From Ascochyta rabiei (taxonomy: Eukaryota > Ascomycota > Dothideomycetes > Pleosporales > Didymellaceae), in assembly GCF_004011695.2 (NCBI RefSeq), contig NC_082419.1, positions 372,001-436,000 on the forward strand: DNA of 64,000 nucleotides, read 5' to 3'. The position numbers and the translations under genes were made by a program. The notes below the pieces were generated by a model. The model did no database searches and was not told the origin of the DNA. It saw only the letters and a program-made list of their open reading frames with translations. Positions 23,397-34,267 of this stretch are shown here, in pieces. The first letter of the stretch is position 1. Every line of letters begins with the position of its first letter.

Positions 23397-23504
23397 CATG
23401 TGTACCGAGGCACAAACGTGCATCATGAGCGACATGGCAGCAGACAAGACCATGTGTACTGAAATACAAACGTGCATCATGAGCGACATGGCAGCAGACA
23501 AGAC
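23397..23504. repeat. 54-bp tandem duplication
   Basis: Two copies begin CATGTGTAC and end GACATGGCAGCAGACAAGAC, with only a few differences. It lies 28 bp after the 57-bp duplication but is unrelated to it in sequence. Confidence 0.88.
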
Positions 23505-23951
23505 CATGTCCAATCCCTCCATCTCTTTCACCAAGTGTTGCAGACAGCCGCCCCGGTCCTCGCAAAAATCTACCGACATGGGACGGGGACTGATGACAAC
23601 AATGCAAGCATCATGTGGTAGTGTACGACTTGGCTCGTACGCGGACCTCAATTCACACCACCATCAACAAAAGACAAAGAAGAGCGGTGCATTAGGAAGA
23701 GCGGCAGGTGGCCGTTGCAGAGAGCGTGTGTACGTGAGGCAGCATGGTGCAGACATGAGCTCAACCATCATCCAAAAACGGTTGCAGATATATAAAGGGA
23801 AATGTCGCGAGGTCGCACATGGGTCGCTCTCGGGTATATCGATGTTGAAGGCAATCAAAGTCAGCTAGCGCCCAACCCCGTTACGCCAAGGTACAGTTGC
23901 AGAGCAATGGATCGATCAAAGGCACGTTTGCATGGGAAAAGAGGGTTGGGT

Positions 23952-25823
23952 CTAGACGTTGACCTCTGGAACGTGACGCTGACGCTGTGTGCCGTCTGCT
24001 CGTCGGTAGCTCATGGCCGCTCGGTCCATGGGCTCCTCCATGTCCGGCTCGTCGTAGGTGTAGCCCGGTCCCGACGGCACCGGTCGCGCACCTTGCGTCA
24101 GACGCTGCGTCATGTGACTCTGATCGAAGGTGCTGGAGAAGGATCGTTTTTGTCCAGAAGCTGACATGGGCGGAAGACTCGCGGCAGGGTAGCTGTGCAG
24201 AGCGTAGTTGGCGTTGGTAGCGTCCGAGTTGGCAGACATGGTAGCAGAAGAGAGGGTGTTCATGGGAGAGTTGTATGAGGGTGAGACGGGGTCCAGCTTT
24301 TCTGTGCCAATGGGTGGTTGCAGCGTCTTCAGTGTGGGCAGAGCGTGGCTGTTGTGCGGGTGCATAGTGCTGGGGCCAGATATCGAGGCAGCGCGCGCTG
24401 GTGTTTGCATGGGCTGCAAAGGCTGGCTGAGGGACTGCGAGCGTTGTTGGTAGGCGTCTACAGGACTGTAGGGCGACATGAGCGGTTGTTGGCTTGAGGG
24501 TGCGTATTGTTGAGTCGGCTGGGGGATCGAAGGCCTCCGGTAGTCGATCGGTTGATGGTGCGCGGCGGGTTGTTCCTGGCGGGGCTCGTAGTGAGATTGC
24601 TGCTGGTGGTGGCTTGGGTATCCGTACGACTGGCTCATTGGCATTGGGGCGTGAGTCTGGTAGCTGCTGTAGGCAGGCTGAGACGGAGGCTGGTGCTGAT
24701 GCTGATGCTGGTGCTGGTGCTGGTGCTGGTGCTGGTGCTGGTGCTGGGGTTGCTGCTGAGGCGGCTGCGAGTACGAGGGCTGAGGCGGCTGCATCATGTG
24801 GCTTGCTGGCGGAGGCGCATACTGCTGTTGCTGTTGATACGGAGGCTGATACTGGGGCTGGGCTGGTACGTGAGAGTAGCCGTTCGTCTGAGGCGGGGGC
24901 ATTTGCTGGTAGCTTGTGCTTGGCTGCTGGTAGGCCTGTGCCTGTGCCTGCGCCATGTCCTCCATGCTGGGGCGGCGAGGAGGCGCGAGCGAAGCATTGC
25001 TGGCATCAGACATGGAGCGAGGACGTTCATCTAGGGGAGCGCCCGGGGCCGGCATGCCGGGCTGTTGGCCATAGGACTCGGGGGTTGAGGTGCGTCGTGC
25101 TTGCTGTCCATAGTCGTTGTCGTCGTCGTAGGTATCCCAGTCCTTGGTGCTCTTGTTCTCACGGCGTCTCATCCTCACGTCACGGCGTATGCGGACACGG
25201 CAGCCTTGCTCGGCGACCATACGGCTGAGGGCGGTACTCTCGGACAGGCCTGGGAACTTCTTTGCGGAGAAGACGGCAAAAGGAGCTGACTTGACCTCGC
25301 AGCGGTTGGTGACGAAGCGGTTACCGTCGTGGATGACGTTTGGGTCGTCTGGGTCGAGATCCTTGACTTCGCTGAGGTTCTCCAACAGGGCAAAGCTGAG
25401 ACGATACTTGCCCTCGTGGCGGACGGAGAGGTCGGGGAAGATGAAGTAGCCAGCAGGGGTGGGGCGGTCGAGATAGGCCATGCCGGCGACGGGGGTGCCG
25501 GTGAGGACGGGAGAGCTGGAGATGGAGGGAGCGGTGCGGCCGGCAGCGAGGGGGCGGGCATTCTCGAGACTGGCGTGCAGGAAGAAGTTTGCGTTGTAGG
25601 CGAAGGTGACGTCCTGGTCGTTTTCGAAAATGTGCAGCTCGACAATGGGTGGGGGGTCAACAGGACGGCGGTCAGCACTCGACTTGGCGCCACTGCCACA
25701 GGCACGGGCACGCTCGGGCTGCTGGATGACCTGCAGCTCATAACGGATGCGACGGCCGTCCTTTGTCTGGCGGTGAGAAGTGTTCTTGGTCTCGTTGGAG
25801 ACGGGAATGACGGAGAGAGACAT
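23952..25823 (-). CDS. veA: Velvet-domain developmental regulator VeA
   Basis: Intronless, 623 aa from the ATG at 25823. VeA partners VelB and LaeA in the nucleus to couple light, sporulation and secondary metabolism. The velvet domain (residues ~20-215) has the VeA-specific [20 protein letters not shown] and [30 protein letters not shown], and [20 protein letters not shown], followed by the basic [11 protein letters not shown]. The remainder is Pro/Gln-rich and disordered, including a His-Gln alternation near residue 360-380 encoded by a triplet repeat. The open frame runs on upstream to 25967 through a 12-bp tandem repeat, but the chosen ATG fits the family. VosA and VelB are excluded by the DRRPVDPPP signature. 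Confidence 0.93.
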   Translation of the reverse strand: MSLSVIPVSNETKNTSHRQTKDGRRIRYELQVIQQPERARACGSGAKSSADRRPVDPPPIVELHIFENDQDVTFAYNANFFLHASLENARPLAAGRTAPSISSSPVLTGTPVAGMAYLDRPTPAGYFIFPDLSVRHEGKYRLSFALLENLSEVKDLDPDDPNVIHDGNRFVTNRCEVKSAPFAVFSAKKFPGLSESTALSRMVAEQGCRVRIRRDVRMRRRENKSTKDWDTYDDDNDYGQQARRTSTPESYGQQPGMPAPGAPLDERPRSMSDASNASLAPPRRPSMEDMAQAQAQAYQQPSTSYQQMPPPQTNGYSHVPAQPQYQPPYQQQQQYAPPPASHMMQPPQPSYSQPPQQQPQHQHQHQHQHQHQHQHQHQPPSQPAYSSYQTHAPMPMSQSYGYPSHHQQQSHYEPRQEQPAAHHQPIDYRRPSIPQPTQQYAPSSQQPLMSPYSPVDAYQQRSQSLSQPLQPMQTPARAASISGPSTMHPHNSHALPTLKTLQPPIGTEKLDPVSPSYNSPMNTLSSATMSANSDATNANYALHSYPAASLPPMSASGQKRSFSSTFDQSHMTQRLTQGARPVPSGPGYTYDEPDMEEPMDRAAMSYRRADGTQRQRHVPEVNV

Positions 25824-25894
25824 GTTGCCGGGGGGAGGTGATGGCTGGGGTTGAGTCAGTGACCGCGTGGAGGGGCAGGGGGAGGGGGAGGTGG

Positions 25895-25971
25895 AGGTGA
25901 GGATCAAGGTGAGGATCAAGGTGAAGATCAAGGTGAGGATCAAGGTGAAGATCAAGGTGAAGATCAAGGTG
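25895..25971. repeat. 12-bp tandem repeat in the veA 5' region
   Basis: Six copies of GGTGARGATCAA lie 72-148 bp upstream of the veA ATG, probably within its leader or promoter. The only variable position is A/G. Confidence 0.9.
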
Positions 25972-26364
25972 GACGTGTTTCCAGGGTGCTCGACGTCAGG
26001 GCCAGGACCACGAGCAAGGTTCGAGGGGCGTGCACTTACGTCGCGGACCTCGGGCCTGGAAAGGTGAGGGAAAACGAGGAACAGGAAGTGTCAGAACCTC
26101 GAGGACGGAACTCTGGCGTCTGGAAGGGTCAGGACGATGGTATGCGGCGCCGGCGCCTCGTGAGCGTGCCAGGAACAGCGTCCGCAGCACCGGCTCGCCA
26201 GCCCGGGCGGTCGGGCATTCCAGCGTTACGGGAAAGGCACGAAGACAAAGAAAAACACTCACGCTTGGGACGCTTGGGACGCTTGGGACGAAAGGCAAAC
26301 AAAGAATTGAGTGGCGCGCAGGCCAGGCCGTCTTGGAGTCGGCGACAGCAGGGCGGTGGAGGGG

Positions 26365-26548
26365 TGCGATAGGCGGTAGTCGATGTGGGCGAGGTGGTGT
26401 CGACGAGTGCAGTGCGATAGGCCGTGGGGATGGGCGAAGTGGTGTTGATGAGTGCAGTGCGATAGGCCGTGGGGATGGGCGAAGTGGTGTTGATGAGTGC
26501 AGTGCGATAGGCCGTGGGGATGGGCAGAGTGGTGTCGATGAGGGCAGC
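26365..26548. repeat. 45-48-bp minisatellite, four copies
   Basis: Units share GCGATAGGCCGTGGGGATGG and GTGGTGTYGATGAG. The spacing is 48, 45 and 45 bp. All unit lengths are multiples of three, so open frames persist on both strands, but no coding evidence was found. Confidence 0.9.
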
Positions 26549-26871
26549 GGCGAGGCGCTGGACAGGGCGAGGGTGTTCGCTGCGGTCGCTCTCCCGTCGA
26601 GGTCGCTGTGTGGTGAGCAAGAGAGGGCAACGAGGACGAGGACGAGCAGTGCAGGCCCAGAGAGGAGGAGCGAGCGCTGAGTGGTGGGCGAGCGACACGT
26701 CTGGCGGGCTGGCTACCTAAGAAGCTGGACACGCTAGCCAAGTCTGCGATTCACCGTCTCCAATCTCCATCTTTAGCCGACCCGCTCCTTTGTTCAGGCC
26801 TGGTCCGCTTCGGTTCCTCCAGCACCCAAGCGGTTCGCGGGTTCGCTAGCGCACTGGGCCAATGACGCATG
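26549..26871. other. Intergenic, no gene seen
   Basis: Stretch between two minisatellites in the long veA upstream region. No supported coding region. Confidence 0.4.
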
Positions 26872-26927
26872 AAGCCTGAAGCCTGAAGCCTGGGGCCTGG
26901 AGCCTGGAGCCTGGAGCCCGAAGCCTC
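26872..26927. repeat. 7-bp tandem repeat
   Basis: Imperfect copies of GAAGCCT/GGAGCCT in direct tandem, about eight units. Confidence 0.85.
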
Positions 26928-26970
26928 AGCACGGCAAGGCCTGCGACGTGCATGGGCGGTCCGAGAAGGA

Positions 26971-27108
26971 TTGACCTATTGACCTGTGGACCTATTGACC
27001 TGTGAACCTGTGAACCTGTTGACCTGTGAACCTGTTGACCTGTTGACCTGTGAACCTGTTGACCTGTTGACCTGTTGACCTATTGACCTGTTGACCTATT
27101 GACCTGTT
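26971..27108. repeat. 8-bp tandem repeat
   Basis: About 17 copies of RACCTRTK (mostly GACCTGTT, GACCTGTG, AACCTGTT, GACCTATT). The variants are interspersed rather than grouped. Confidence 0.92.
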
Positions 27109-28337
27109 GGTATCGCCATGGCCATGGATGCACCGGACGCCGCATCTCATCTCACGGCGCCTCACGTTGCTACCTGTCACTGGTCGCACCACCGCTGGGC
27201 CGGGCGGCAGGCGGCGGGCTCACTGCGGGACGCCAACCTGACCAAAGCTCCGGCACCCTCCAGCGCTCCATTCCTCGACTGTGCACTGTGCACTGTGCAC
27301 TGTGCACGGCGCACGGTGCACGCTTCACTCTGCCCAGACCAGGCCTTGCTCCCTGCGCGCCCTGCTCCTTGCCGTAACCCACCGCGCCAAAACTCCTGTG
27401 ATTCTCGTCAGCCTACACTGCTTGCTCGCTGCTCATCGCTCTGTCGTCTGCATCACAGCGTGCCATGGGGCGCATGCACGCCTCACACCGTTTGTGTTTC
27501 TGCCTCTTGCAACCCAGCGCACAAAGCTGCTGTTGTGCGACCAGCGCGCGCAGGCAGCCCACCCACGGCAGCCAACATGGCCTGATGTCGGCACCAAAAG
27601 GCACCTTACCAGCTGCTGGTCCTCGGGGCGGACAAACGCCGCGGTCCGTGGCTCCCCATTCCCTGCCGCCCTTGACCTGGAAGCGCAAGTGCTCCACTCC
27701 ATGTGCCACACCCCCGCCTGATTGGCCCATCTCGCCGCCGGATGCACCCTCCCCACTCCGCACCAAGCGGACGGTGCGCGCAATTTCCCGCCCGTCGCGA
27801 TTCGTGTGCCCATCAGCCCACCGCCCAGCACGACTCGTCTTGTGAACAAGGGCCGACTGCTGCACTCACTACCAAGTCATTCTTTGGCTCTTTTCGAAAA
27901 GAGTCTGCACCCTGTGCACGTGAGCTGCAGAGCTTCGTTGGGTAGCTTACCAAGGAAAACTGGATCAAGCGCGTATTTCTACTCCGTTCAACCCCCCTGG
28001 TAGCTTACCAAGGAAAAGTGGATCAAGTCCTTCCCTGACCGTTGCCCGCTCCGCTGTCCGCTCCGCTGTCAGCCTGGCATACACAGCCGACACCGAATAG
28101 ACTCAATAAATCTACGGGTCCGAGGGCACGGCGCTGGGCTCGAGGAGTACTGCTGGCTGGAACCGTTTCCATGTAGACGTGACAATCATCGCTCCCCACC
28201 CAGACCACGCCTCAGGACGACCCAATCTCCAGGCTCGCTGACATGGCTGACGGCCACACCACCACCATCTCCGAGACGCTGCACTGTCGCCCGAGCGAAA
28301 CAAACCCCAGAGCCTATGGTCTTGTAGCTGAAATTCC
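27109..28337. other. Gene-poor stretch with short repeats
   Basis: It contains four tandem TGTGCAC units (27280-27307) and a 29-bp direct repeat at 27941 and 27999 beginning GGTAGCTTACCAAGG, 58 bp apart. Open frames here are short, mutually overlapping and unsupported. Confidence 0.45.
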
Positions 28338-28509
28338 CTCATCATCCTCATCACCATCCTCATCACCATCCTCATCACCATCCTCATCACCATCCTCATC
28401 ACCATCCTCATCACCATCCTCATCACCATCCTCATCACCATCCTCATCACCATCCTCATCACCATCCTCCTCATCATCCTCATCACCATCCTCATCACCA
28501 TCCTCACCA
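28338..28509. repeat. 12-bp tandem repeat (TCCTCATCACCA)
   Basis: About fourteen near-perfect copies. On the plus strand one frame would read Ser-Ser-Ser-Pro repeats within a 146-codon open frame, but nothing else supports a gene. Confidence 0.92.
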
Positions 28510-28964
28510 TACCATCGACGCAGCCCAAACATTGACCACCCCAACATGCGCACACCGGCCTTCCCTCTCCAGCCCCAGCCCGCCACCCATGGAGTACCCA
28601 TCACGCACAGCGTAGCATCATCGACGCCTGCAACCCTCTCCTCGCGCCACGCCGCAGGCACTGGTTCGCGCCAGCCACAGTGACGTTGCCTTGACGAGTC
28701 GAGACCGACCTGCACCCCGATCCCAACTTCAACCCCAAACCTAACGCCCGTTCCGGGCTCACGGCAGCGCACGTGCAAGGCTCGATTAGCCTATAGCAAC
28801 AACCTAGGCTGAGTCATGTAAACAAGTCATTTCCTTGGTACTTGTTTAATTACCTTGAATAAGTAATTACTTCATCTCCATCAGCCCATGGCTACAACCT
28901 GAGCTCGTTTATGCACACAGCCAATTGATCGAGTCCATCTTCGTTTGTAGAACGTGAAGCACAC
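28510..28964. other. Intergenic, no gene seen
   Basis: 3' flank of the 772-aa protein gene; AT-rich around 28800-28880. No coding support. Confidence 0.5.
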
Positions 28965-31377
28965 TCAACAACCACTTGCCAATAGCACCCTCGTTTCCCA
29001 CCCCTTGCTCTCATCTCCCGTCTTGACGACAACCCACGAGTCTGGCTCCAGGTCTGAGGGCGAGAGCGCGATGCCGCCATCAGACGAGTCGGTGTCGTAT
29101 GCCTCGTCCACCAACACTCCACCACCACCCGTCTGCTTCTTTTCCTTCTTGCCGCCTGCTGATTGGCTACGGATACCTGCGCTTGTGCTACCGCTCACTC
29201 TTTCCTGCACCACCCTCTCTTTCTTCCCCTTCTTGTCCTTGTGTGTTTCCCTCAATTCTGGGCGGAACCTCTCTCTCTTCAGGCGCTCGACCTCTTCGCG
29301 TGCTTTCACAGCCATCTTCTTGTCGTCCTGCGCGATGTGGGCTGCGAACTTGTCCCAGAGACCCGTCGCGCGAGACGGTGTGGGTGTTGGTCCGGCCGCT
29401 GGTTTCGGCTGTATGTCGCTGCCATCTTGTGGGGAGCTGGACTCGCCTCTGGTCCGCTTCCAAGGCGGAGAGGGTGGCATGGATTCGGTTGTGGTACGGC
29501 GATGAATGCGACGTCTGCTTGGCCTGCTTCTGCGTCAGTTTACTGGTAGAAGTCTCCTCTGAAGCTCATACGTACAGTGCTTTTCTAGGAAACCTGGCCA
29601 ACTCTTCTCTCGAGCCGTGATATACGCAGCCACTAAGTTTGCTTTCAAGCAGAGCTTGTTCTTCAAAAGCACAGTCCTTCTTTGAGCTCGTTTGCGTCGC
29701 TTCCTTGTAAACACCCTGATCACAAGCTGTGTCAAACGCCTTCTGCTTGTCTGCTGGCAATGTAATGCCCTCGACTAACTCTTTCAAATCGGTCACGGGT
29801 ACATGTTGCTTGTGTGCATCTCGCACGTCTTTGGCTGAGCGTTGTGGAGGGCACCTTGGTACATGAGCGCTGCGCAGTCCATGAATTCCAGCGGCGGCTC
29901 TCGAGCGCACTGTTTGTGCGTTAGTCTGTAGGATACCACCAGGTTCGACGCTATGTTCGAAGAGTTGCATAGGCTTATGGAAGACCGGCCGCGCGAAGGT
30001 TGGTTCAGTAGTCGGTCTCAAGGTACGGTCAGCCCGAACATGATGGAACGCTGGTTGCCATGGCCGCTCTGATGTCTGAATTCCGCTTTCTCGAGGAGAC
30101 TGATCCTGCTTAGTATGGTCGTGGGCGTGAGAAATATACTTTTCCGCAGTTCGTGGCGAGTTCTGTGAAGGACTAGCAGTATTGGAGCCAAAGCGAACAT
30201 CTCCAAGCTCCTCTCCGTCATCGAAACGGGCTTGGGAGAATGAAAGTGAATTGACTTTCTTTGACCGACGTTCCCCAATACCCTTGCTTGTGTACTTATA
30301 GTCACCGCCAGCAGGACGAGTGCGTGCCGCACGGAGCGGCTGGGCTTTTGGTGGAGAGACTGCAAATCCGAAACCATACTGTTCATCCCATTGCAGATAC
30401 TCATCCTCTCTTCGACCTCGGTACGATTGAAATCGTGAGGTACTGGACTCTGGCGAGTAGCGCACTAGGGCAGTCTTAGACTCTTCTTCGTCATTATTAT
30501 TATCGCTGCAGTAAGGTAGGTTCTTTGATACTGAGTTCACCGTTGCCTTTTGTGCGTCGTGAGGTGGTCGGCCTGAGGATACAGGTTCTTCATCAAGCGG
30601 TTTATATGCGCCATAAAACGCTTTGTATGAGTTCGATCGCGGTCCAGTATAAATCGGCCAGTGTTCATGATACGGCCCTGCTGCAGTCTCGTGATCGACC
30701 TGTCCTTGTAGACCCGCCTCTCGCAGATCAAATGGCACACCATCTGGACCGAGATAGCCGCTCTGCGCAGCAGTGTCGTGCTGAGCATGACTTGAGCACG
30801 TCTGCTGTACAATCCACCCATCATGCTGCCTCGGCCGTTCGTACTGCTGCTGCAATTGCTGTGCCTGCGAACATTCATAAGCACCACCACCACTGTGAGC
30901 CCAGTGTGTCGAGGACACCTGCCCGTGTCCCATCACGAACGGCGGAACACAGCCTGACGGCGACCAAGACGGCGATGTGCTCGCAATCAGCTGCGGAACC
31001 TGGTACCTAAACCCGTAAGCAACGAACCGCACAGCTCACTGTTAGAAAACCCACTGAGCCTGTTGATCAGCCAAGTAACCTCCTCTAGACTCATGACTGG
31101 ACACGGTACCATACCGCCACGTCTCTGAATCCTGCAGTGGGGTTCGCGCAGCGTGGAACCCGCTCTGGCCGGCTGATTGTGAGTGGAGATGCTGGGGATA
31201 CTGCAGCCGCAGGTCGGAAAGCTGCGGCTGGTGCGAGTGAGGTGGCTGTTGTTGCGATTGCCAAGTGTCCTGCCGCTGCTCGAGCTGGCCAATCCTGTCT
31301 TCATCCATGGGCGCGGTGAAGACGAAGTAAGAATACTGCTGGACGAGGGAAGCCCACAGGGTTTGAGCAAAAGACAT
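28965..31377 (-). CDS. Unrecognised 772-aa protein, largely disordered
   Basis: Three exons (31377-31055, 31006-29576, 29529-28965), with introns of 48 and 46 nt that both keep frame. This merges what could be mistaken for three separate genes. The N-terminus MSFAQTLWASLVQQYSYFVF is followed by a Gln/His-rich stretch, then a long polar region rich in Ser, Arg and Gln. Near residue 610 a basic segment SRPSRRRIHRRT precedes ATGLWDKFAAHIAQDDKKMA and a Lys/Arg/Glu-rich helix (VERLKRERFRPELRETHKDK). The C-terminus is acidic (DEAYDTDSSDGG). No catalytic motif, signal peptide or known domain was seen. The composition suggests a scaffold or nuclear protein, but that is only inference. Confidence 0.72.
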
Positions 31378-32035
31378 GGTGGCGGCTTGGCGGAATTGAT
31401 GGGGGTGATGAGAGGAGGAAGTGGAGGTGAAGGTGAGGATAAATGGGGTTTATTTGGGGCCTCGATTGGGGCAGGAGGCTAGAGTACTCGACATGCACTT
31501 GCCAAGGCAGCATTAAGATAAAGACGTCGTTGCATGCAGATAAATGGAAAGAGGGTCAGGAAGTGCATTCGACTAGCTCAAGGCAAGGAACTGATTCGGA
31601 AGCCGTATGATGACTCGTAAATAGTGCGCATATCTAATTAGTTGCGTCCCTCGCATTTGGTTCGTCACCTTCTCTATATCGGAAGGTCGACTATCCAGGT
31701 GGCACCACGGGGAGGCGCAAGGGTCCGACTTCTACCACCCGTCCAGCTCTTGCGGTCTTCCAGCACATTCGTGCCCGACCCAATTTCTCCAGGCAGAGTA
31801 TACGCACCTGCCCCGCTATCGCCGACAACCACAGAAGCGAAGAACCACGATTTCGCGCGAGTACACGCACTTGAGCCAACAAGCAGACTAGGACAGTCAA
31901 ATAGGACGATGAACCGAAGAGACGAGAAGTAGGATGGATCGAGGTTTCGAGAGTCTGAGAAACGCCACTTGGGTGAAGCTCGCAAGACTCTCGAAACGGG
32001 ACCGGAGGGTGCTTGCAAGTAACAATACCAAGGAC
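31378..32035. other. Intergenic, promoter side of the 772-aa gene
   Basis: No supported gene. The first bases upstream of the start are a CT-rich (minus strand) leader. The rest is anonymous. Confidence 0.4.
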
Positions 32036-32803
32036 CATATGGCCTGTCAAAACCCACACCAGGAGCCCGAGAGCAGCCGCGTGGGTTTAGTATCTGTTGG
32101 CATCTTCCACACGCTTCCCCCTGAAAAGGAGAACACTCGTGGCGGGTTTCCCTACTGTGCAAGTTCCTCGTTGACGATCGACGACGACGGACGGACGGAA
32201 GGACGGACGGGACGCGAGCGGGTGCTCTAGCGAAGGGAATCGTGATCTGGACACAGAGTGTAGCCTCGATGGAAATGTGGGCGAACCCAAAGGGACAAGT
32301 GGAACGTGCAGCGAAGGTGCCTGTGGACAAATTGCCATGGACCGTACGGTCTGTCAGAGCAGTCTCCAAGAGACTGAATTTCGCAGGCATCTCCCACACG
32401 CTTCCCTCTGAAAAGAGAGACACTGATGGCGGGGATAAAGATCCCTGTCGCGCAGGTTCTTCGTGCGGGATCGTCAATGGGCGAGCGCTGAGGTGGGACC
32501 CCGTCTCAAGCCAGAAGGAACAAAACCGGATGCGAAGGCTGAGAGAAGCCGATACAAGACCACGGGGATGTAAACGCCCCAAGACATTATCGCAACAGAC
32601 CCCAGGTCACTGACCTGAAGCTCACACCTTGGAGCGAGGAGTATCTGCCTTTCACTATGCCATGGACCGTTAGGTCTATCAGAGCTTTGTGAAAAGACTC
32701 CATGTCTCAGGCGTCTTCCACGCACTCCTTTCTCAAAAGAGAGGCACTGGTGGTGGGGGCCACCCCCTGATCAGCAGGCTCCTCGCTCCCGACTGGCGAA
32801 CGG
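32036..32803. repeat. Degraded tandem repeat of a ~300-bp unit, three copies
   Basis: A core resembling GGCATCTTCCACACGCTTCC-(T/C)CTGAAAAG-GA(G)ACACT-GTGGCGGG recurs at about 32098, 32387 and 32710. Copies 2 and 3 are preceded by CCATGGACCGTA/TACGGTCTRTCAGAGC, and copy 1 by a weaker version. Spacing is ~290 and ~320 bp. A fainter fourth core occurs near 33470. Copies differ by substitutions and small indels that break every reading frame. Confidence 0.65.
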
Positions 32804-34267
32804 ACGCAAGGTGTGGACGAGCGAAAGCCAACACCGTTGTCGCAGCGTTGTCTATCGATCGTGGTATTTCGAGTCGAGGTCACGGTCAGCCGGACTGAAG
32901 CACCCCAAGAAGGTTAGGGGTTAGTTTCGAAGGGTGCTTCAGATCAGCAACCGCGTGGTCTGCGACTCACGAGCATGCCACCTCACCATCCCAGCTCTTG
33001 ATGAAAGATCCTTTGGGTGGGTGACACATACCAGAAACCCGTTGCCCATGAAGGCGAGATCGAAGCGGTCTCCTGCTGTTGTTCAGCTGCCATCAGATCC
33101 CTAGAAAAGGTAGCCGTGCATCCTTCCAGCTTCGCGCGACCCGGCCATGGACTAGACAGCTCGTCAGAAACTGTAGCTCAATCTGCTGGGGTGCCAGTCG
33201 TTTTTCCGACAAAACCTAAAGTGGTGAAACTGCATCAATACTCGGGGCGTTGTCGCAATGAGCTCTGCCGTTCCTTGGTCCAGCAACCAAATAGCTCATG
33301 GAGTCTTTGCCAGCGGTTTATGAGGTGCACTTGTGTTTCCTTCCTAATTGTGCTTTTGTAGTCCAAAGCATACAAGTCCTCGGCAGTCCCTACATGTATG
33401 TAACCGCAGCATCGAACAAGAGTGCTTCTGTGCAATTCTGCCAAGGGCATTGATGCCTGTCAGAGCCTGTGACTCAGTATCTGCTGGCCTCTCTCACGCT
33501 CGCTGACCTCAAAAGGCCGCACGGGTGATGGGGTTGGTAACCCTGCAAACGAAGGTCTTGTTCGAGCTTGGCTTCGGGTCATCTTGTGACAGGAGAGTAC
33601 CATGTCGGTGTATGCCACAACCTGTGACGGTGATGGTTACCAGCAGCTTTTGAAAAGATCGATGAATGTGGTAGGTAGTAGGATAAGTGATCGAAGAGCA
33701 ACAACGTGGAAGAAAGAGACAAGGCGCGCGTTGGTCGGAAAGAAGGCGCCGCGATACGCAAGAAGATGATCTAATGTAAATGAGGGCAAAGACAAAGCAA
33801 GATGATGAACTCCGTGGCTCGAGAGTCGTCCTGAAGGAGTAGGGAATCGCGTATCGAGGGTCAAGTAGAGTTGCAGGTCCCTAGTAGGAGGGACGGTTGC
33901 AAGCTTGGTGCAGAAAAGTGTCACGGGACAAGCGTCTCTCGACTTTGGCTCTTGGCTGAAGTGGCCTGACGCGCAGCAAAAAAGCTAGGTACCACAGTAA
34001 ACAGCACCATACATCGTGGAAACACAGGGTAAGGGGTGATACCAAGTAGCTCTTCGGAGGAGCCGGGAACCAACCCTACCACGTCCGGTAATGACCACAC
34101 GCCAGCAGAGTAAAGCACAAATGTGCCTGTCCCGTCGTCTCGTTTCGTTGTTGTTACCTAGGGCGATCGGAGGAGACGTCGGTCGAAGGTGCCAGCGCGC
34201 CGCTGGCAATGTACGATCCGATGGCCATTCCGCTCGCCGAAGTTGTCTAGTCGCTAGTCGCTAATCG
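32804..34267. other. Gene-free stretch
   Basis: Short frames on both strands without domain or splice support. Near the end, TAGTCGCT/TAATCGCT units (34248-34277) run into the stop codon of the WD40 gene. Confidence 0.45.

Larger units (their letters stand above)
22796..23951. other. Intergenic between the sulfhydrylase and veA, with two minisatellites
   Basis: Apart from the two tandem duplications listed separately, no coding region is supported. It holds the sulfhydrylase promoter and the 3' end of veA. Confidence 0.5.

Noticed and set aside
25824..25967. N-terminal extension of VeA ([13 protein letters not shown]...)
   Set aside because: A hydrophobic repeat generated by the 12-bp tandem repeat; the next ATG gives a family-typical VeA start.
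26365..26548. Regularly spaced repeats that could suggest a CRISPR array
   Set aside because: Units are directly adjacent with no unique spacers, and the genome is eukaryotic. This is a minisatellite.
28243..28683. 146-codon plus-strand frame with Ser-Ser-Ser-Pro repeats, and its antisense Asp/Glu-rich counterpart
   Set aside because: Open only because the 12-bp repeat is a multiple of three. No conserved flanking sequence on either strand.
31674..32582. 302-codon open frame on the minus strand
   Set aside because: It lies across the degraded ~300-bp repeat, is Arg/Ser/Pro-rich without a domain, and the repeat copies do not keep a shared frame. Most likely a chance frame in GC-rich DNA.
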